A DNA stretch of 6,748 nt from Arenibacter sp963972175 (GCA_963972175.1 CAXAVP010000243.1:1-6748); one strand, 5' to 3'. Shown: positions 1-6,543, numbered from the stretch's first letter. A program made the numbers and translations. The notes: generated by a model from the letters alone, not told the origin.

Positions 1-169
1 TACCATCACCAGCGTCCTCCGACCCCGACCCCGTAGCCGAGGAGAAGGTAACCGTCTGCCCATATCCACTGGCCCCAACTAACATCAGGACTATCAGGGG
101 CACAAGGTGTTTGATTGTTTTTTTAACTAGACAATGGGAAAGGTTTTTATATAGTGTAATTATTTTCAT
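1..169 (-). CDS. Secreted or surface protein, N-terminal fragment (cut by left edge)
   Basis: The minus strand has an open frame from ATG at 169-167 to the window edge, giving 56 codons. The first 22 residues are basic and polar (MKIITLYKNL, then a KKTIKH patch). A hydrophobic core follows at about residues 22-33 (LVPLIVLMLVGA), then SGYGQ at 34-38. This is a classic signal peptide of Bacteroidota exported proteins, with likely cleavage near G37/Q38. The mature start (TVTFSSATGSGSEDAGDG) is Ser/Gly/Asp-rich and resembles the beginning of Calx-beta-like or other adhesin-type extracellular repeats, but too little is visible to name a family. The ATG is the first Met after an in-frame TAG about 85 bases upstream. 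The n-region is somewhat long for a signal peptide. There is no clear ribosome binding site, as is common in this phylum. It lies on the same strand as fabD but beyond fabD's terminator, so it is probably a separate transcript. Confidence 0.7.
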   Translation of the reverse strand, partial: MKIITLYKNLSHCLVKKTIKHLVPLIVLMLVGASGYGQTVTFSSATGSGSEDAGDG

Positions 170-491
170 AGCCGGTCTATCTCTAAAACTTAAAATTTGT
201 CCAAAAAAGACTACCTCATCCGTAAAAAATGGGATACCAATATTACTAAAAAATAGCCCAGAAGCCTAACAATGGCGGTTAAATATCTATATATCAGATA
301 AACTGCAACAATCAAAAAAAGAATTAATCCCAATGAACCATATCCACCAAAAACACCACAATAATTCCCCCTATCCAAGCCCTTGATCTTCTTTCCCAAA
401 CCAAGGCATAAAAAAAGTCCCGCCAAATGGCAGGACCCTTTTATATTTTACACTTCTAAACCCTTATTAAACAAGGCTACACACGCTACCC
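170..491. other. Gap between fabD and the left-edge gene
   Basis: This 322-bp AT-rich gap contains the fabD terminator (described separately) and no convincing gene. One minus-strand frame is open from about 447 down to a TAG at 213-211. It would encode a hydrophobic, glycine-containing peptide with one or two membrane-like segments (LGLILFLIVAVYLIY, then LLGYFLVILV). Its only usable start is a TTG at 426-424, inside the terminator hairpin, so I do not call it. It could be the decayed remainder of a small membrane-protein gene. The plus strand has only very short frames, such as MAVKYLYIR. No TAnnTTTG match was found upstream of the left-edge gene. Confidence 0.5.
410..436 (-). terminator. 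Rho-independent terminator of fabD
   Basis: Read on the minus strand, GTCCTGCC (436-429) pairs with GGCGGGAC (424-417). This is an 8-bp stem with one G-U wobble and a 4-nt loop (428-425, with a possible extra A-T pair). A run of seven T follows directly (416-410). The stem begins 55 bp past the fabD stop, in the correct orientation. The 5' flank is A-rich (AAAAGGG). On the plus strand the stem is followed only by CCCTTTT and carries a C-A mismatch, so termination in that direction would be weaker. Confidence 0.85.
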
Positions 492-1376
492 CTAAGAAAG
501 AATAGCCGAGCTGGTCTCTGCCTCTTTATGGATTTTCTTTACCAAGCCCTGTAATACTTTCCCGGGCCCTACTTCTGTAAACAAGGTGGCACCATCCGCT
601 ACCATCTGCTGCACACTTTGGGTCCATTTTACCGGGGCCGTTAATTGCGCTATTAAATTGGCCTTTATAGCCTCAGGATCTGTTACGGCCGTAGTAGGTA
701 CGTTTTGGTATATGGCACAGCTAGGGGCATTAAACTCCGTAGCTTCTATGGCCGCTGCCAATTCTTCCCTTGCCGGCTCCATCAAAGGAGAGTGGAATGC
801 CCCGCCAACAGGCAGTACCAAAGCCCTACGCGCACCTGCTTCCTTTAACTTTTCACAGGCGGTATTTATGGCCTCTACCTCTCCGGAAATCACCAATTGC
901 CCCGGACAGTTGTAGTTTGCCGGTACCACAATGCCTTCAATTTCACTACAAACTTTTTCTACCACGCTGTCTTCCAGGCCCAAAACAGCCGCCATGGTAC
1001 TGGGCTGCAACTCACAAGCCTTTTGCATGGCCTTGGCCCTTTGGGACACCAATTTTAATCCGTCTTCAAAGTTTAGGACGCCATTGGCCACCAAGGCCGA
1101 AAATTCGCCCAAGGAATGCCCTGCTACCATATCCGGTTTAAAATCTTCCCCCATGACCCTACTCATAATTACCGAATGCAAAAATATAGCGGGCTGGGTT
1201 ACAATGGTTTCTTTTAGGTCCTCGGCCGTCCCCTCAAACATTAAGTCGGTTATGGCGAACCCTAAAATATCATTGGCCTTTTCAAACAATTCTTGGGCTT
1301 CGGGATACTTTTCATAAAGATCCAACCCCATTCCTACAAATTGTGCACCTTGACCAGGAAAAACATATGCTTTCAT
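492..1376 (-). CDS. fabD: Malonyl-CoA:ACP transacylase (FabD)
   Basis: This enzyme transfers the malonyl group from malonyl-CoA to acyl carrier protein, supplying the extender unit for type II fatty-acid synthesis in the cytoplasm. At 294 residues it has the normal family length. The N-terminal PGQGAQ loop (7-12) gives the oxyanion-hole Gln9. The nucleophile elbow GHSLGE (86-91) places the catalytic serine at Ser88. QR at 112-113 supplies Arg113, which binds the malonyl carboxylate. AFHSP (193-197) gives catalytic His195. Gln244 in AQLTAPVKW matches the conserved late Gln (position 250 in E. coli). The C-terminal EVGPGKVLQGL (268-278) is also typical. All catalytic residues are intact. The ATG at 1376-1374 starts exactly at the conserved MKAYVFPGQG N-terminus. 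As is usual in Bacteroidota, no other fab gene or acpP is adjacent. It lies 253 bp downstream of the carbonic-anhydrase-like gene with its own candidate promoter, and ends 55 bp before a strong terminator. Confidence 0.97.
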   Translation of the reverse strand: MKAYVFPGQGAQFVGMGLDLYEKYPEAQELFEKANDILGFAITDLMFEGTAEDLKETIVTQPAIFLHSVIMSRVMGEDFKPDMVAGHSLGEFSALVANGVLNFEDGLKLVSQRAKAMQKACELQPSTMAAVLGLEDSVVEKVCSEIEGIVVPANYNCPGQLVISGEVEAINTACEKLKEAGARRALVLPVGGAFHSPLMEPAREELAAAIEATEFNAPSCAIYQNVPTTAVTDPEAIKANLIAQLTAPVKWTQSVQQMVADGATLFTEVGPGKVLQGLVKKIHKEAETSSAILS

Positions 1377-1445
1377 CCGTTCTATTATTTAATTTATCTG
1401 TTAGCTACCTACCTCCAGGTAGTTGAATATTGCCATGGAAGCCCA

Positions 1446-1483
1446 GCCCGTGTTTTAATCGAGAAGCCTGGCTAAATCACGGC
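1446..1483 (-). promoter_or_regulatory. Imperfect hairpin in the predicted fabD leader
   Basis: GCCCGTG (1446-1452) is complementary to CACGGC (1478-1483) with one bulged base, enclosing a perfect 9-nt palindrome AGCCTGGCT at 1465-1473. Just downstream in the fabD direction, CTACCT (1405-1410 or 1409-1414) can pair with AGGTAG (1417-1422). If transcription starts near the -7 element at 1520-1527, both structures fall in a leader of about 135 nt. No terminator-type T tract accompanies either. They may be a leader RNA fold, protein-binding sites, or chance. Confidence 0.25.
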
Positions 1484-1519
1484 TCAATTCATTCGTTTAT
1501 TTTCTTTGTTACTATGTGA

Positions 1520-1527
1520 CAAAAATA
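1520..1527 (-). promoter_or_regulatory. Candidate -7 element for fabD
   Basis: On the minus strand the sequence reads TATTTTTG, a full match to the Bacteroidota -7 consensus TAnnTTTG. It lies in the only long intergenic region upstream of fabD, about 145 bp before the start codon. I see no clean TTG at the expected -33 distance (17-23 bp upstream); the region is only A/T-rich. An 8-mer with four fixed T and an AT-rich background can occur by chance, so the call is moderate. Confidence 0.4.
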
Positions 1528-1629
1528 GGATTATTTTTATGTAAAATTTATACCGATCCGGCAGTAGGCACATTTAAACTCTTAGCTCTTAAACCACAAC
1601 CTTCCTGTCTATCAACCCTATTTCGCCCG

Positions 1630-2154
1630 CTATTTATTGGATAATTCCTCCTTAAACCAACTGGAATAGGTAATATAGTTTTCGGCAATTCGATCAATTT
1701 CCCCCTTATTCAGTTCCTCACTGATATCCTTTAATTTTTTTGCCGGCATACCCGCAAAAATGGTTCCGGAGGGCACGTGGGTCCCCTTTGTTAGCACGGC
1801 CCCGGCTGCAATGATACTATTGCTTTCCACCACGCAGTCGTCCATAATAATACTTCCCATTCCTACCAATACATTGTCATGAATAGTGCATCCGTGTACC
1901 AGGGCATTATGCCCAATGGACACCTTATTGCCAATGGTGGTAGGTGATTTTTTATAGGTGCAATGCACCACGGCCCCATCTTGGACGTTTACCTTGTTGC
2001 CCATTTTAATGTAGTGAACATCACCACGGAGCACCGCATTGAACCAAATACTGCACTGATCTCCCATTGTTACGTCTCCAACTATGGTGGCATTCTCCGC
2101 AATATAACAATCTTCCCCTATCTGGGGACTTTTCCCCTTCACCGCTTTTATCAT
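1630..2154 (-). CDS. Gamma-carbonic-anhydrase-like hexapeptide-repeat protein (YrdA/PaaY type)
   Basis: A cytoplasmic left-handed beta-helix protein of 174 residues, the usual length for this family, which forms trimers with a metal site between subunits. Hexapeptide repeats run from about residue 11 to 135 (for example IAENATIVGDVTMGD and SIIAAGAVLTKGTHVPSG), followed by a C-terminal helix. The zinc/iron ligand histidines are all present: His64 (VVHC), His82 (IGHN) and His87 (LVHG). Also present are Arg43 and Asp45 of the RGD motif and Gln58-Asp59, matching Arg59/Asp61 and Gln75/Asp76 of archaeal Cam. The acidic loop carrying the proton-shuttle Glu of Cam is absent, as in the short YrdA/PaaY/CaiE-like subgroup, whose members show variable or no measured CO2 hydration. 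The substrate is therefore uncertain. The ATG at 2154-2152 gives the conserved N-terminus. It is 106 bp downstream of the response regulator on the same strand; a functional link to it is not evident. Confidence 0.9.
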   Translation of the reverse strand: MIKAVKGKSPQIGEDCYIAENATIVGDVTMGDQCSIWFNAVLRGDVHYIKMGNKVNVQDGAVVHCTYKKSPTTIGNKVSIGHNALVHGCTIHDNVLVGMGSIIMDDCVVESNSIIAAGAVLTKGTHVPSGTIFAGMPAKKLKDISEELNKGEIDRIAENYITYSSWFKEELSNK

Positions 2155-2255
2155 ATCGTATTATTTATCATTCATGCTTTACATCTGCCAGTTATACACC
2201 TCAGCCCAAAGGAGGGGAATAGTTTTTAAACCCCTAAACCCTACCTTTTTTTTTG

Positions 2256-2263
2256 CAAATCTA
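2256..2263 (-). promoter_or_regulatory. Candidate -7 element for the carbonic-anhydrase-like gene
   Basis: The minus strand reads TAGATTTG, matching TAnnTTTG; its TAG is also the stop codon of the response regulator gene. The nearest upstream TTTG (2282-2279) is only 15 bp away, shorter than the usual 17-23 bp, so this is a partial match. If used, it would give the downstream gene its own transcript with a leader of about 100 nt. Read-through from the response regulator is equally possible, since no terminator is visible in the 106-bp gap. Confidence 0.3.
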
Positions 2264-3001
2264 TTCAAAATACGACAACAAATCCTTCTTTTTGGAGGCC
2301 GATACCATTATTTCCTGCCCATTGGACAGTACTACGCTGCCTCCCTTGCCCCGTTTGTATTGCTGCACCTCGTTAACATTTACCAAGTAGGACTTATGTA
2401 TACGGGCAAAGGTATAGGCCGACAGGGCTTCCTCAAAATACTTTAAGGTTTTACTGACCAGTATTTTTTGGTTCCCCAAAAATATTTCGGTGTAGTTATC
2501 ATCGGCCTTACAGTAAAGAATATCGGCCACATTCAAAACTTGGAAGCCATCTTGCTGTGGCAGGGTAATCTTACCATCTACCTTGTTTAATTTTGGCTTA
2601 AGGATACGGTCTTGCAACTCCATTTCCTTTACCCTTATTTGGATGACGTACGCTACCGCTTTTATAAGCTCATCTATATTAATGGGCTTCATAAGATAGT
2701 AGGCCGCATGATTATTTAGGGCATCCATGGCATATTGATTGTAGGCGGTTACAAAGACCGTCTCAAATGTCCGCTCAGGCATTTTATCTAGCAGATCAAA
2801 GGCATTTCCAAAAGGCATTTCTACGTCCAAGAACACCAAGTCGGGCTTCGTGGACCTTATCATAGCATCTGCTTCCTTGATACTCCCTGCCTCCCCAACC
2901 AAACGGACTGCAGGACAATATTTGCCCAAATAATTACGGAGAATCTCCCTACTATTCACCTCATCTTCTACCAGTATGGCGTTTAATGTCATTCCTACCA
3001 T
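2261..3001 (-). CDS. LytTR-family response regulator
   Basis: A cytoplasmic DNA-binding response regulator of 246 residues, typical of the LytR/AlgR family. The receiver domain (about 6-122) has the acidic pair Glu12-Asp13 (ILVEDE), phospho-acceptor Asp59 (LVFLDVEMP), the switch Thr85 (FVTAY) and Lys105 (MKPI). A linker leads to a LytTR domain (about 143-245) carrying the family signatures DILYCKADDNYTEIF (160-174), the KTLKYFE helix and FARIHKSYLVNV (198-209). LytTR domains bind DNA through beta strands and usually recognise paired direct repeats. It lies 66 bp downstream of the histidine kinase on the same strand, so the two form a cognate pair. Two starts are possible: ATG at 3001-2999 (used here) and ATG at 2992-2990, which gives MTLNAILVEDE, closer to the usual N-terminus, and has a GGTAGGA purine stretch just before it. 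Confidence 0.95.
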   Translation of the reverse strand: MVGMTLNAILVEDEVNSREILRNYLGKYCPAVRLVGEAGSIKEADAMIRSTKPDLVFLDVEMPFGNAFDLLDKMPERTFETVFVTAYNQYAMDALNNHAAYYLMKPINIDELIKAVAYVIQIRVKEMELQDRILKPKLNKVDGKITLPQQDGFQVLNVADILYCKADDNYTEIFLGNQKILVSKTLKYFEEALSAYTFARIHKSYLVNVNEVQQYKRGKGGSVVLSNGQEIMVSASKKKDLLSYFE

Positions 3002-3067
3002 TTATGCTTTTAAATATGAAACACTTTTTTTTAGACCACGGATTCCCACCCTTAATAATAATGTGCC

Positions 3068-4987
3068 CTAATCCCTTTTTAGGGTGAATACCACCTTGGT
3101 TCCGGTTCCGTTCAATTCCAGGTCGGTTATGGCCACATCCAACTTATTGCTGTACATTTGGTTTAGTATGGCTATTCTTTTGTTGATATTCCCCATACCC
3201 TTGGATTTCTGCCTCTTCTGGTTTTGGGTTTTTAATTCCAGTGATTTTTTACGGCCAATACCATTGTCCTCTATTGTAATCTGTAGGGTATCCTTCGCTA
3301 TTGTTTTTAGGGCTATCCTTAAAAACCCCTTTTCTTCCCTATATCGCAAACCATGCCAAATTGCATTTTCTATATAGGGCTGTAGTAGCATTGGCGGAAT
3401 TTTAAAATCCGTTAAAGAAATCTCCTTATCAACAAGAATTTCATAGCTGAACTTATCGGAAAAACGGGAGTATTCCAATTTGGTATACAGTTCCAACAAC
3501 TCCAACTCCTTGGTCATGGGAATAAAATCTTCCTCGGAATTCTCCAATACAGACCGCATAAGGGCAGAAAAATCACTTAAATATCTGTTTGCGCTTCGTT
3601 CGTCATTCTTGGCAATAAAGCTATTTACGGAATTCAGGGCATTGAAAATAAAATGCGGATTCATTTGCGACCTTAAGGATTTTAGAGCCAATAGATTGTT
3701 TGCCAACTTCTGTTGTTTATTGCTTCTGTAAAAGAAATAGGTGGCCACGCCCATTAACAACAATCCAAAAATTAAGGAGTAGATAATCCAATTTTGGCGT
3801 TTTACGCTTTCCGTCACCAACTGTTGTTGGGTCAAAGCCAGATTGTATTTGCTTTGGGATAATTCCCGTTCCTGCTCCAGTCCCAATATTCTGCTTTGGG
3901 CGGCTGCTATTTCCCTGCTTAAACGGGCTGCAGTGGATATCTGCTGTTCTTTTCTCACATACAGGGTATCTACCAGGGACACATATTCCTGATAGGTCTC
4001 CAATGCCTTGTTAAAATCGCCCTTATACTTGTATACTTCAGACAACTTTCTTGTGGCATCCTTCTGCACCAACAGATCATCATCCACATCGGCATCCTTA
4101 ATACTCTCTTCCAGGTACGGGATGGCCTCATCGTATTTGTCCTGGGCAATATAGGCATTGGCTATTTTGTAATTTATACGTTGTGCGGAAATAGAATCCT
4201 TGTCCAAGGCATATTCTGTTGGGGCTCCCACATCCTTTTGTACTTTCTTCAAATCCTCAAGGCTCTTTTTTCTCAGGGCTATTTCCTGTCCATATTGATT
4301 CTTTCGATTGTAAAAATCGGCCACTTTTTCCTTTTCTTGGGCCGCTCGTTGGGGCGGCTGTTGGGTAGCCAATTTTAGGGAATTGCCAAAATATACATCA
4401 GCCTCGTGCAACCTATCCACTTTGGCGTAGGCCTCGGCTATCTTGGAGTTAAGGTCTACCGTCTTTGTAGAAATCTGGTTCTTTTCGGCCACTTTTAATC
4501 CCTCGTTATAATAGGCTACAGCCCTATCTACCTCACCTAGCCCAACATAGACATCACCAAGGACCTCATTTAACCCTACCCTATGATAAGGAAGCATTCT
4601 GGGTATCTCCAAAAGGGGAGAAAGTATTTTCTCCGCCTCCTCAAATTCTTTGTTCTGTACCAAGGCCTTCCCCAATAACAGCCTTGTCTGGGGGCTGGAC
4701 TTGGCCTGTAACGCATCATTAAAACTGGATATAGCCAGATCATATTGTTTGTGATAAAGGTAGACCTCTCCCAAAATAGTATAGGATTGGGACAGTTTTT
4801 CCTGCTTGTTTACCGACCCTAAATTTGAAATGGATTGGGCTATAAAATCGATACTCTTGCCAATATCCCTCTTTTTATAATAATTTGCCGAGTCTATATA
4901 GCTGCGATGTAGGGCCACACTGTCTTGTGCAAAGCCCCCCACCATGGTAAAAGCGACAAATAAGAATATGTAAAAACCTCTGTACAT
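3068..4987 (-). CDS. TPR-containing LytS/YehU-type sensor histidine kinase
   Basis: An inner-membrane sensor kinase of 639 residues, partner of the LytTR regulator just downstream. A signal peptide (1-20, hydrophobic FYIFLFVAFTMVGG, cleavage near FA/Q) is followed by a periplasmic region of six or more TPR-like helix pairs (about 65-98, 137-170, 176-209, 216-249, 269-302, 308-341). A coiled-coil-like stretch lies at about 345-398 and one membrane helix at 399-420 (IIYSLIFGLLLMGVATYFFY). The cytoplasmic part has the His_kinase (PF06580) phospho-acceptor motif QMNPHFIFNALNSV with His445. The ATPase domain has its N-box LLQPYIENAIWHGL (Asn541), G1 box DNGIG (574-578) and G2 box KGMGN (597-601). 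All catalytic motifs are intact. The TPR array suggests that a protein or peptide ligand is sensed; the signal is unknown. The gene is divergent from the vWA-protein gene. No SD sequence or clear TAnnTTTG lies upstream of its ATG. Confidence 0.95.
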   Translation of the reverse strand: MYRGFYIFLFVAFTMVGGFAQDSVALHRSYIDSANYYKKRDIGKSIDFIAQSISNLGSVNKQEKLSQSYTILGEVYLYHKQYDLAISSFNDALQAKSSPQTRLLLGKALVQNKEFEEAEKILSPLLEIPRMLPYHRVGLNEVLGDVYVGLGEVDRAVAYYNEGLKVAEKNQISTKTVDLNSKIAEAYAKVDRLHEADVYFGNSLKLATQQPPQRAAQEKEKVADFYNRKNQYGQEIALRKKSLEDLKKVQKDVGAPTEYALDKDSISAQRINYKIANAYIAQDKYDEAIPYLEESIKDADVDDDLLVQKDATRKLSEVYKYKGDFNKALETYQEYVSLVDTLYVRKEQQISTAARLSREIAAAQSRILGLEQERELSQSKYNLALTQQQLVTESVKRQNWIIYSLIFGLLLMGVATYFFYRSNKQQKLANNLLALKSLRSQMNPHFIFNALNSVNSFIAKNDERSANRYLSDFSALMRSVLENSEEDFIPMTKELELLELYTKLEYSRFSDKFSYEILVDKEISLTDFKIPPMLLQPYIENAIWHGLRYREEKGFLRIALKTIAKDTLQITIEDNGIGRKKSLELKTQNQKRQKSKGMGNINKRIAILNQMYSNKLDVAITDLELNGTGTKVVFTLKRD

Positions 4988-5040
4988 TGACTTTTATAAT
5001 TGGGATAAACTTAAACGATTTAGACCATACTAAAAAATAG

Positions 5041-5054
5041 ATACTTTTAAGTAT
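5041..5054. promoter_or_regulatory. Perfect palindrome in the divergent promoter region
   Basis: ATACTT-TT-AAGTAT is an inverted repeat with perfect 6-bp arms and a 2-bp spacer, 53 bp upstream of the histidine kinase start and 182 bp upstream of the vWA gene start. Its size and place fit a dimeric regulator's operator for the kinase/regulator genes. LytTR proteins more often use direct repeats, so the cognate regulator is not an obvious binder. AT-rich palindromes of this length do arise by chance. Confidence 0.3.
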
Positions 5055-5096
5055 TCCTCTTTCCTAGAAACCCTTATACACCTATACGAATTGATA

Positions 5097-5124
5097 CAGC
5101 AGTTTGCCTCAGCCAAACAAGCTG
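5097..5124. promoter_or_regulatory. Interrupted inverted repeat upstream of the vWA gene
   Basis: CAGC-a-GTTTG (5097-5106) pairs with CAAAC-aa-GCTG (5114-5124) around a 7-nt loop, giving nine base pairs with a small internal loop. It sits mid-way in the 249-bp divergent region. The AGTTTGC heptamer of its left arm recurs at 5153-5159, 52 bp further on (about five helical turns). It could be a protein-binding site or a leader hairpin. There is no T tract, so it is not a terminator. No TAnnTTTG match was found for the vWA gene, so its promoter cannot be placed. Confidence 0.25.
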
Positions 5125-5236
5125 TTTACTCAATATCGGTTTTTTGGGAAAAAGTTTGCTCCTACATTTAAACCTCAGCACGGCAATACAGCCAAGACAA
5201 ACCACTGAAGTTGAAGTTTAATCTAAACATATTACT

Positions 5237-6415
5237 ATGAAAAAGTTAAGCAAAGTATTTACCACAGTAGCAATATCCCTTATTGTTGGCAGCAGCTACG
5301 GCGCTCTACATCCTGTAAAAAACAGCTTAGACACCTGCATTGAACAGCTAAACAGCAATCACAAGCCCAAACCCAATAACAACACCGTAAAAATAGCCCT
5401 ATTGTTGGACACCAGTAATAGTATGGACGGGCTAATTAACCAAGCAAAATCCCAGCTCTGGGACATAGTAAACAAATTTACCCATGCCAAATGTGGCAAT
5501 AATTTGGGACCGAAATTACAAATAGCGCTGTATCAATACGGAAACGACCATTTGGCGGCAAAAGAGGGGTATATACAACAGGTATTGGGATTTAGCAGTG
5601 ATCTGGACGAGATTTCGGAAAAGCTATTCTCACTTTCCACCAATGGAGGGGAGGAATACTGCGGACAGGTGATACAAACTTCCTTAAAACAATTGGATTG
5701 GGGCAACAACCCAGACCATTTAAAAATGATCTTTATTGCCGGAAACGAACCATTCACCCAAGGCAAGATCAGTTATAAGGATGCCGTGACCAATGCCAAG
5801 GAAAAGGATGTGATTATCAACACCATTTTTTGCGGCAACTACGAACAAGGTATCAACACCCATTGGAAAGATGGTGCCCAACTGTCGGGCGGAGACTATA
5901 TGGCTATAGACCACAACCGTGAAGTGGTGCATATAAGAACACCCTATGACAATATAATTATACAGCTAAACAACAAACTTAACAAGACCTATATTTCGTA
6001 CGGGGCACAGGGCGCGTCCAAAATGGAGCAACAAGCGGTCCAAGACAGTAATGCCATGGAAATGGAGGAAGTGGTAGCGGTAAAGAGAGCGGTTAGCAAA
6101 TCGTCCAGAATGTACTCCAATTCATCCTGGGATTTGGTAGATGCCTCCAAGGAAGATGATTTTGAACTGGAAAATATTAAAAAAGAGCAGCTCCCCCCAA
6201 GCTTACAAGGAAAATCCAAGCTTGAAATAAAGGCCTATATCGCAGAAAAAAATGCTGAGCGAATTGCCATTCAAAAGGAAATTCAAGCCCAGAACAAAAA
6301 ACGGGAAGCCTATATCACTGCAAAGCGTAAAGACAGTGGTAAGGGCCAATTGGAAAATGCCATGATAGGGGCTATCATTAAACAGGCGGAACGCAAAAAC
6401 TATCGTTGGGATTAA
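5237..6415 (+). CDS. Exported von Willebrand factor type A domain protein
   Basis: A 392-residue protein with an N-terminal signal peptide (basic KKLSK, hydrophobic VAISLIVG, likely cleavage near SSYG/A at about 22-23), so it acts in the periplasm or outside. A vWA domain spans about 51-250. Its MIDAS loop is DTSNSM, with Asp58, Ser60 and Ser62 (DxSxS), and Thr135 in STNGGEEYCG is the likely second-loop Thr. The third-loop TDG of canonical domains is replaced by FIAGNEPF (166-173), so the usual Asp is missing. Four cysteines (34, 86, 142, 199) could form disulfides after export. A linker (about 255-315, rich in acidic residues and Ser) leads to a highly charged, helical, coiled-coil-like tail (about 325-392) ending KQAERKNYRWD. 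vWA domains bind proteins or metal; no enzyme motif is visible and the partner is unknown. The gene is divergent from the sensor kinase, which makes it a candidate target of that system. No SD sequence precedes the ATG. Confidence 0.9.
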   Translation: MKKLSKVFTTVAISLIVGSSYGALHPVKNSLDTCIEQLNSNHKPKPNNNTVKIALLLDTSNSMDGLINQAKSQLWDIVNKFTHAKCGNNLGPKLQIALYQYGNDHLAAKEGYIQQVLGFSSDLDEISEKLFSLSTNGGEEYCGQVIQTSLKQLDWGNNPDHLKMIFIAGNEPFTQGKISYKDAVTNAKEKDVIINTIFCGNYEQGINTHWKDGAQLSGGDYMAIDHNREVVHIRTPYDNIIIQLNNKLNKTYISYGAQGASKMEQQAVQDSNAMEMEEVVAVKRAVSKSSRMYSNSSWDLVDASKEDDFELENIKKEQLPPSLQGKSKLEIKAYIAEKNAERIAIQKEIQAQNKKREAYITAKRKDSGKGQLENAMIGAIIKQAERKNYRWD

Positions 6416-6482
6416 TATTGGATCGGTATTGCCATAATACTAAAATCAGAAAAATGATTAGAGCAACAAATTATATAAGGCC

Positions 6483-6508
6483 GGGATGATAATAATTGAA
6501 TCATTCCC
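6483..6508. repeat. Bulged inverted repeat after the vWA gene
   Basis: GGGATGAT (6483-6490) pairs with ATCATTCCC (6500-6508), giving eight base pairs with one bulged T (6504) and a 9-nt loop. It lies 67 bp past the vWA stop codon. No T run follows on either strand, so a standard intrinsic terminator is unlikely. It may instead stabilise the mRNA 3' end. Confidence 0.4.
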
Positions 6509-6514
6509 AAAGGT

Positions 6515-6536
6515 TGTGTGTGTGTGTGTGTGTGTG
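6515..6536 (+). repeat. (TG)11 dinucleotide microsatellite
   Basis: Eleven uninterrupted TG units form a 22-nt simple repeat. Long perfect dinucleotide tracts are uncommon in bacterial chromosomes, are prone to slipped-strand length changes and can adopt Z-DNA. It lies outside any called gene, 100 bp past the vWA stop codon, so length changes would not shift the frame of an annotated protein here. Confidence 0.95.
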
Positions 6537-6543
6537 GATTGCA

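Noticed and set aside
211..426. 71-codon minus-strand frame with a TTG start
   Set aside because: Its only start lies within the rho-independent terminator hairpin of fabD, there is no binding site, and no family is recognised.
586..1317. Several plus-strand open frames of 109-128 codons opposite fabD
   Set aside because: They overlap a full-length FabD with all catalytic residues, show no recognisable domains, and are antisense shadows.
2227..2241. Telomere-like TAAACCCC/TAAACCC repeat between the response regulator and the carbonic-anhydrase-like gene
   Set aside because: There are only two imperfect copies in a short AT-rich gap, most likely chance.
4988..5236. Search for TAnnTTTG promoters for the kinase and vWA genes
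   Set aside because: No match was found on either strand; only TTTG-containing fragments with wrong spacing were present.
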